A stretch of 64,000 nucleotides of DNA. Origin: Halomonas qaidamensis. GTDB taxonomy: Bacteria > Pseudomonadota > Gammaproteobacteria > Pseudomonadales > Halomonadaceae. Position 1 is the stretch's first letter, and each line of letters opens with the position of its first letter. Under the pieces are notes generated by a model that was not told where the DNA came from, made no database searches, and saw nothing but the letters and a program-made list of their open reading frames with translations. The position numbers were made by a program, and so were the translations under genes. This document shows, piece after piece, positions 59,894-64,000 of the stretch. Location of the stretch: assembly GCF_025917315.1 (NCBI RefSeq), contig NZ_CP080627.1, positions 1,488,001-1,552,000 of the forward strand, in the 5' to 3' direction.

Positions 59894-60166
59894 TTAGGAC
59901 TGATCGTAGTGACCACCAATAGCGAATATATAGATGGACCTGTCATCGAATCGATATATTAAACGATCTTTCTGTGATATCCGCTTAGACCACAGGCCAG
60001 AGAGGTTATGCTTTAGAGGTTCAGGTTTTCCAAGGCCACAGGAAGGGTCGTTTGATCGCAGCATTTCCTTAAGCAATTTGCACCAGGCTTTGTGTAATCG
60101 TTTGTCTTTTTCGCGCATAACCTCATACGCTTCCCAAGTGTTGCCCTCAAAGACCAGTGATCTCAT
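59894..60166 (-). CDS. yoeB: YoeB/Txe-family toxin (ribosome-dependent mRNA endonuclease)
   Basis: This is a 90-residue RelE-fold toxin. The segment GKPEPLKHNLSGLWSKRI matches E. coli YoeB almost residue for residue. The catalytic residues are present as E49, R68, H86 and Y87. The C-terminus has three extra residues after HY. I start at ATG 60166, inside the antitoxin gene (20-base overlap); the frame is open further up. It cuts mRNA at the ribosomal A site when freed from the antitoxin. It looks active. Confidence 0.93.
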   Translation of the reverse strand: MRSLVFEGNTWEAYEVMREKDKRLHKAWCKLLKEMLRSNDPSCGLGKPEPLKHNLSGLWSKRISQKDRLIYRFDDRSIYIFAIGGHYDQS

Positions 60167-60419
60167 CCATTTGCTCGCTCGTCGGTTTATAGCCTGTTTT
60201 ACTGCTGTGGGTGTCAAGAGAGTCGCTAATCTGCTGCATGAGATTCTTGTTTTGGAGCACGTGGAGGGTTTCCTGTTCTCGCTCCCAGTCCTCAGCGCTG
60301 ATTACCACGAAAGCCTCTCCGGCTCGTCGCGTTACTTTGAGCGGCTCATGCCTGCTAATTACTTGCTCTACAACACTTTTAAGGTTATCCCTGAATTTGT
60401 TTACGCTAATTGTGTCCAT
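60147..60419 (-). CDS. yefM: YefM/Phd-family antitoxin
   Basis: This is a 90-residue protein. The N-terminal Phd/YefM DNA-binding domain (MDTISVNKFRDNLKSVV; RRAGEAFVVISAEDW) is followed by a disordered C-terminal tail that wraps the toxin. AAGGTG lies six bases before the ATG. It precedes and overlaps the toxin gene. It should repress its own promoter with the toxin as co-repressor, through the palindrome just upstream. Confidence 0.92.
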   Translation of the reverse strand: MDTISVNKFRDNLKSVVEQVISRHEPLKVTRRAGEAFVVISAEDWEREQETLHVLQNKNLMQQISDSLDTHSSKTGYKPTSEQMDEITGL

Positions 60420-60432
60420 AACGGCACCTTGC

Positions 60433-60481
60433 TGTACGGGTTTTCCGTACAAGTATACGAAAAAAGCCCCAACAAGACCAA
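60433..60481 (-). promoter_or_regulatory. yefM-yoeB promoter and operator palindrome
   Basis: On the minus strand, TTGGTC (60476-60481) and TATACT (60452-60457) are 18 bases apart and form a plausible -35/-10 pair. A perfect seven-base dyad TGTACGG/CCGTACA (60433-60439, 60445-60451) covers the expected start of transcription. E. coli YefM binds TGTAC-core palindromes at the same place, so this is the likely autorepression site. Confidence 0.6.
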
Positions 60482-60576
60482 GCACGGTGACGCCTCTTTC
60501 GTTGCGGCTTCGCCGTCACTAAAGCCGCGCGTGCTGCGGGCATTATGCATCACCACTGTGAGGGGTGAGGTTTTTC

Positions 60577-61950
60577 ATGAACAAGCGTGATTTTCTGAAA
60601 TTGCTGGCGCTGGTATTCGTTAGTAGTAAGGCCAGTGGGCGTGGCGGTGATGATGACAAGACCATCGATAATGGTCATCAGCGGATTGTGGTTATCGGGG
60701 CCGGTTTGGCGGGGTTAGTGGCGGCAAAAGAGCTCATGGGGGCGGGGCATAATGTGATTGTGTTGGAAGCGCGAGACCGTATTGGTGGCCGAATCTGGAC
60801 GAGCAAGAAATGGCCTGACGTACCCCTTGATATGGGCGCGACGTGGATTCACGGTGTTTCTGGTAATCCAATTAGCGAGCTGGCCGATCAATTGGGGGCG
60901 AGGCGCTTGGTGACAAGCTACGAGCGAGCCGTTACTTACACTACCGACGGTCAAGCATTCTCGGAAGTCGAAGAAGCCAAACTTGAGGCTGTCCGGAGAA
61001 GAATGTTTGCTGCATTGCGCAAAGCACAGAGTGCGGATGCAGACACCTCTATCAGGCAGGTGGTCAACTTGCTTGAGAAAAATTTCGCAAGCGATCCAGA
61101 AGCGCTACGCTTCCTGAGTTTCTGCTTGTCGGGAAACATTGAACAAGAGTATGCGGGGAGTGCGAGTCGTCTTTCATCATATTGGTACGACAGTGCAGAA
61201 GAGTTCGATGGGGATGATGTTTTGTTTGCACAGGGATTCAGCGTCATCACCGAGTATTTGGCGCAGGATGTCGACATTAGGCTGTCTCAGGTGGTCAACG
61301 AAATAAAGTTGCAGGATGAATCAGCGGTCAGCGTCCGCACCACAGACAATGAATTTATAGCTGATCGGGTTGTTGTCACACTGCCACTCGGTGTGCTGCA
61401 ACACAATGATGTGCGCTTCGTTCCAGCGTTACCCGAAGAAAAGCGAAATGCTATTAGCAAGCTTGGCATGGGGGTGTTGAATAAGTGCTACCTTAGATTT
61501 GAGCAAGCCTTCTGGCCTGAGGACATGGATTGGCTTGAATATGTTTCGGCAAAGCATGGCGAGTGGACTGAATGGGTTAGCTTTCAGCGAGCGGTAAACA
61601 TGCCAATATTGCTAGGGTTTAATGCCGCTGATCGTGGGCGTGACATTGAAGCATGGTCAGACGAGCAGATTGTGGCGAGTGCTATGGAAACGTTGAGGAC
61701 TATCTTTGGTGCCGATATACCGCAGCCCGTCGACTATCAAATAACGCGCTGGGCATCTGACTCCTTTACGAGAGGTTCGTACTCTTACAATGCCCTAGGT
61801 TCAACAACCGTGATGCGCGATGCTCTGGCAAACGCGTTGAATAAACAGTTATTTTTTGCCGGGGAAGCGACCGACAGAGATTATTTCGGGACCGCGCATG
61901 GAGCTTTTTTATCTGGTCTACGAGTATCTAGAGATATTCTATCGATATGA
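60577..61950 (+). CDS. Flavin-containing amine oxidase
   Basis: This is a 457-residue FAD enzyme of the monoamine/polyamine oxidase family. The dinucleotide motif GAGLAG is at 41-46, followed by ARDRIGGR (65-72) and the C-terminal FAD block LFFAGEATDRDYFGTAHGAFLSG. ATG 60577 has GAGG six bases before it. The first 20 residues (MNKRDFLKLLALVFVSS) look like an export signal, possibly Tat-like with KR in place of RR. Its amine substrate is unknown. It is divergent from the toxin-antitoxin promoter, with 157 bases between. Confidence 0.85.
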   Translation: MNKRDFLKLLALVFVSSKASGRGGDDDKTIDNGHQRIVVIGAGLAGLVAAKELMGAGHNVIVLEARDRIGGRIWTSKKWPDVPLDMGATWIHGVSGNPISELADQLGARRLVTSYERAVTYTTDGQAFSEVEEAKLEAVRRRMFAALRKAQSADADTSIRQVVNLLEKNFASDPEALRFLSFCLSGNIEQEYAGSASRLSSYWYDSAEEFDGDDVLFAQGFSVITEYLAQDVDIRLSQVVNEIKLQDESAVSVRTTDNEFIADRVVVTLPLGVLQHNDVRFVPALPEEKRNAISKLGMGVLNKCYLRFEQAFWPEDMDWLEYVSAKHGEWTEWVSFQRAVNMPILLGFNAADRGRDIEAWSDEQIVASAMETLRTIFGADIPQPVDYQITRWASDSFTRGSYSYNALGSTTVMRDALANALNKQLFFAGEATDRDYFGTAHGAFLSGLRVSRDILSI

Positions 61951-62054
61951 CTTATCGCCAACCAGGAGCGTATTGTAAATGGTGCTATAAAATGGTGAGA
62001 AACTGGTAGAGCAATCGATAGAAAGAACAATAACTTTATATTTTTGGAGCAGCC

Positions 62055-62396
62055 ATGCCACATTGCATTGTTGAACATTCGGCATCGTTGGACGGTGAGT
62101 TGATATTGCCATTGGTATTTTCAGGTGCCATGAAGTCGGCGCTATTTGAGACTGATGGCAGTGACATAAAAGTAAGGTCAATCGCTTATCAAAACTATCT
62201 GACGGGGCAGGAAAAATCTGATTTTATACATGTGATTTTAAAGATTTTGTCGGGTAGAACCTCTGACCAGAAACATATGCTTTCAACGGCGGTATTAACA
62301 CAACTTCAAGAACTTGAACTTCACGATTGCTCATTAACCGTCGAAGTAATAGATATTGAGCGTGCTAGTTACTCAAAGCTGGTTCATGGAAAATAG
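62055..62396 (+). CDS. 5-carboxymethyl-2-hydroxymuconate isomerase-like tautomerase
   Basis: This is a 113-residue protein of the CHMI branch of the tautomerase superfamily. The catalytic base Pro2 is present, and MPHCIVEHSA parallels HpaF. DFIHVILKILSGRTSDQK is the conserved core. In 4-hydroxyphenylacetate breakdown this enzyme isomerises the ring-cleavage product, but no other hpa gene is in the window, so its role here is open. It follows the amine oxidase by 104 bases on the same strand. Confidence 0.8.
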   Translation: MPHCIVEHSASLDGELILPLVFSGAMKSALFETDGSDIKVRSIAYQNYLTGQEKSDFIHVILKILSGRTSDQKHMLSTAVLTQLQELELHDCSLTVEVIDIERASYSKLVHGK

Positions 62397-62462
62397 GAAA
62401 TGTGATGAGTTGTTACGAGGCTTTGAGTCTGACGTTACAAGCATAGGCCACCTGCTTGTGCC

Positions 62463-62499
62463 CGGATCAGTGTCGCTTTGGAAAGCCGATACTGATCCG
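62463..62499. terminator. Hairpin between the tautomerase and dioxygenase genes
   Basis: CGGATCAGT/ACTGATCCG (nine-base perfect stem) has a 19-base loop that can fold further (CTTT/AAAG). It lies between converging genes. Only a short T run (GTTTG) follows on the plus strand. Confidence 0.5.
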
Positions 62500-62518
62500 T
62501 TTGCAATGTATCTTTGAG

Positions 62519-63610
62519 TCAGTTTTGCATGGGGATATCGTCTTTCCAGCGAAATCCAATTCCACCCGCTTTCCAGACACCGTCGTTATTAAATGGATGT
62601 GGCCCACCAAGATTAATATGCTGAGGCAGCCCAAAATGGGGGGCTAGGTTCTGTTTTGCTTTGACTGTTACTCGATCCATAATGCGCAGCCCCTGCTCTT
62701 CGGCAGACATATGCGCTTCTGGGGCAGCCCTATGTGCCAGAGCCCAGTTATCAATGTATAGCAAATCACCAGTATCGTAGTGATATCGAATGCCGTAGCC
62801 TTTTTCAAAGGAGGCGTCCAGCAAGTCGTTATAATCATTGAAAAGCTGCTTGAGCTCTTCTTCATTGAGCAAGCGCATCTGTTCCACGTTAGCTGCCTGC
62901 CGTTGAAGTTCATTAATGGGCACACCGTCTTCTGGCAGCCGTTCGATCACCGCACCTGTCATGCCTAGATGTAACCAGACGCTCTTGCGCCCAGAAATGG
63001 GATGAGTGTGAACAACAGGATGACTCACGCCTGAGGCGGAATTCACAGAGACTAGACGTTCCCAAAAGGCTTGTTTTTCCTTTGGCAGCACATCGAAAGC
63101 GGCGCCTTGGTGAGCGAAGTGAGTGCTGCCACCGTGTTCCGGGGCTCGCGCCATATAATAGGCAGAGTGGGAGAAGGTGTCGGCTTCGAAGCTCCCATCA
63201 TTGTGCCACTGTGGGCCGACACCTAAGATGCCGTAGCGGTGATCATTAGAACAGCGGAAAATATCTCTGTTCATATCGGGAGTGGCAGGATGGACGCCAT
63301 GAGTGGAATGGATTTCGCCAGCGCCCCACCATTTACTCGCATTAACCAGTTCATCCGTAGAAAGGTCAGTTTGATGCTTGAAAACGATGAAGCCGCGATT
63401 TGCCATTTCTACTTCCAGCGCTTTAATGACGGGGTCGGGAAGTCGTGAGCGAACATCAGCGCCGTAAATTTCAATGCCAAGTGGTGCTAGCGGTTTAATG
63501 CTTAACCCCTGCTGTTCAAAAAGCGAGATATGCTTAGGCGTGAGGGGTGGAATGGTTGGGGGCGTAGTGCTGAACGCGGTAGTGTTGGACGTTTCTGCTG
63601 ATGTACCCAT
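62519..63610 (-). CDS. TauD/TfdA-family Fe(II)/2-oxoglutarate dioxygenase
   Basis: This 363-residue enzyme has the iron ligands H136 and D138 (QWHNDGSF) and H293 (WALAHRAAP), and an arginine pair near 312-316 for 2-oxoglutarate. Family members hydroxylate taurine, herbicides, carnitine precursors and others; the substrate here is unknown. I start at ATG 63610; a TTG 18 bases earlier is in frame. A Ser/Thr/Pro-rich tail fills the first 25 residues. Three tandem repeats run up to the start codon. The LysR gene upstream on the same strand may regulate it. Confidence 0.85.
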   Translation of the reverse strand: MGTSAETSNTTAFSTTPPTIPPLTPKHISLFEQQGLSIKPLAPLGIEIYGADVRSRLPDPVIKALEVEMANRGFIVFKHQTDLSTDELVNASKWWGAGEIHSTHGVHPATPDMNRDIFRCSNDHRYGILGVGPQWHNDGSFEADTFSHSAYYMARAPEHGGSTHFAHQGAAFDVLPKEKQAFWERLVSVNSASGVSHPVVHTHPISGRKSVWLHLGMTGAVIERLPEDGVPINELQRQAANVEQMRLLNEEELKQLFNDYNDLLDASFEKGYGIRYHYDTGDLLYIDNWALAHRAAPEAHMSAEEQGLRIMDRVTVKAKQNLAPHFGLPQHINLGGPHPFNNDGVWKAGGIGFRWKDDIPMQN

Positions 63611-63666
63611 AGTTTTGAATTGTCCCAAATAGTTTTGAATTGCCTTAATAGTTTTGAATTACCTTA
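63609..63666. repeat. Triple 19-20 base tandem repeat at the dioxygenase start
   Basis: Three near-identical units beginning ATAGTTTTGAATT lie at 63609-63628, 63629-63647 and 63648-63666. The first 13 bases are the same in all copies; the tails differ by a few bases. They abut the ATG of the minus-strand dioxygenase gene, so they replace its ribosome-binding region. They could be regulator sites or a slippage-prone tract. Confidence 0.75.
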
Positions 63667-63769
63667 ATGGTTAGTTTTTTATTAAGCCTAACGCAGTATA
63701 TGGTGTTGGCAAATCCACGGTGTTCAAAGGTAAACACCAGTAAGAAAAGCAGCCTTAGCAACGATTGCC

Positions 63770-64000
63770 TCAGTGGCGTCGTGCCTCCTCCAGTTCCTCA
63801 ATCATTTTTTTAGCGGCGTTGGAAAGTGTGCGGTTAGTGTGAACGAGGTAGCCCAGCGGGCGCTGTATGGGCGCGGTATCTACGTCTAGCTCGACCAGAT
63901 CGCTATCAATCATGTTTTCGGGTAGTAGGCTCCAGCCAAGCCCTACGCTGCACATCATTTTCAGCGTTTCTAAATAGTTCGTCGCCATGCTGACAGGAAG
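63770..64000 (-). CDS. LysR-family regulator, 3' end only
   Basis: These are the last 76 residues of a LysR effector domain; the gene runs off the right edge (the frame is open to base 64000). The stretch NYLETLKMMCSVGLGWSLLPENMID is the typical end of subdomain II in LysR proteins. The DNA-binding part is not visible. It lies upstream of the dioxygenase gene on the same strand, 159 bases from its start. Confidence 0.8.
   Translation of the reverse strand, partial: LPVSMATNYLETLKMMCSVGLGWSLLPENMIDSDLVELDVDTAPIQRPLGYLVHTNRTLSNAAKKMIEELEEARRH

Overview
The window looks like a chromosome segment of a Gram-negative gammaproteobacterium. It is most like the Halomonas/Vreelandella group, with many gene arrangements shared with Pseudomonas. 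Supporting evidence is the Na+-translocating NQR operon with nqrM, the proA-nadD-rsfS-rlmH-mrdA-rodA-mltB-rlpA-dacA-ybeD-lipB-lipA block, leuS-lptE-holA, an OprI/Lpp-type lipoprotein, soluble transhydrogenase SthA, and the PA2778/PA2779-type pair. Base composition is moderate by eye. I found no rRNA, tRNA, CRISPR array, phage gene or intact insertion sequence.

Layout. (1) 1-1058: the 3' part of a 2,3-butanediol dehydrogenase gene, then a gene-free spacer. The spacer carries a sigma-54-type promoter and, about 140 bases on, a strong intrinsic terminator: a candidate small RNA gene. (2) 1059-9236, minus strand: dppA-dppB-dppC-dppD-dppF, a LysR regulator and the Xaa-Pro dipeptidase PepQ, which together make a peptide uptake and breakdown unit. 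(3) 9554-16085: a glutaredoxin-like protein, mpl, ubiX and a LysE exporter on the plus strand, then a DedA-PAP2 fusion and two membrane proteins with degenerate GGDEF-like domains on the minus strand. (4) 16276-27837: proline and NAD synthesis, ribosome maturation, the elongasome core (PBP2, RodA, MltB, RlpA, DacA) and the lipoate genes. (5) 28091-31893: a LysR regulator divergent from a large PhaC-like alpha/beta-hydrolase protein. (6) 32199-38353: topA, two small unknown genes, and a major outer-membrane lipoprotein gene flanked by two L,D-transpeptidase genes. (7) 38473-51936: mfd, a long-form GAPDH gene, nqrABCDEF, nqrM and sthA, which is a respiratory and redox block. (8) 51981-58303: a C39 peptidase/TPR lipoprotein with its small partner, holA, lptE, leuS and ybeL. 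(9) 58324-64000: a more accessory tail with a membrane permease of unknown substrate, a YefM/YoeB toxin-antitoxin pair, a flavin amine oxidase, a small tautomerase, a TauD-type dioxygenase preceded by tandem repeats, and the 3' end of a LysR gene.

How it works together. Most genes are housekeeping: cell-wall elongation and recycling, Lpp anchoring, lipoate attachment, sodium-pumping respiration with NAD(P)H balancing, and peptide scavenging. The least explained elements are the putative sigma-54 small RNA, the C39 peptidase and its possible leader-bearing partner, the degenerate GGDEF pair beside a DedA-PAP2 fusion, the PhaC-like DUF3141-type protein, and several unassigned repeat or hairpin elements. 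The last group includes a 16-bp direct repeat before nqrA, a long hairpin between nqrE and nqrF, and triple repeats before the dioxygenase gene.

All functions are read from sequence by family recognition. No database search was run. Start codons were revised where a ribosome-binding site or family length argued for it.
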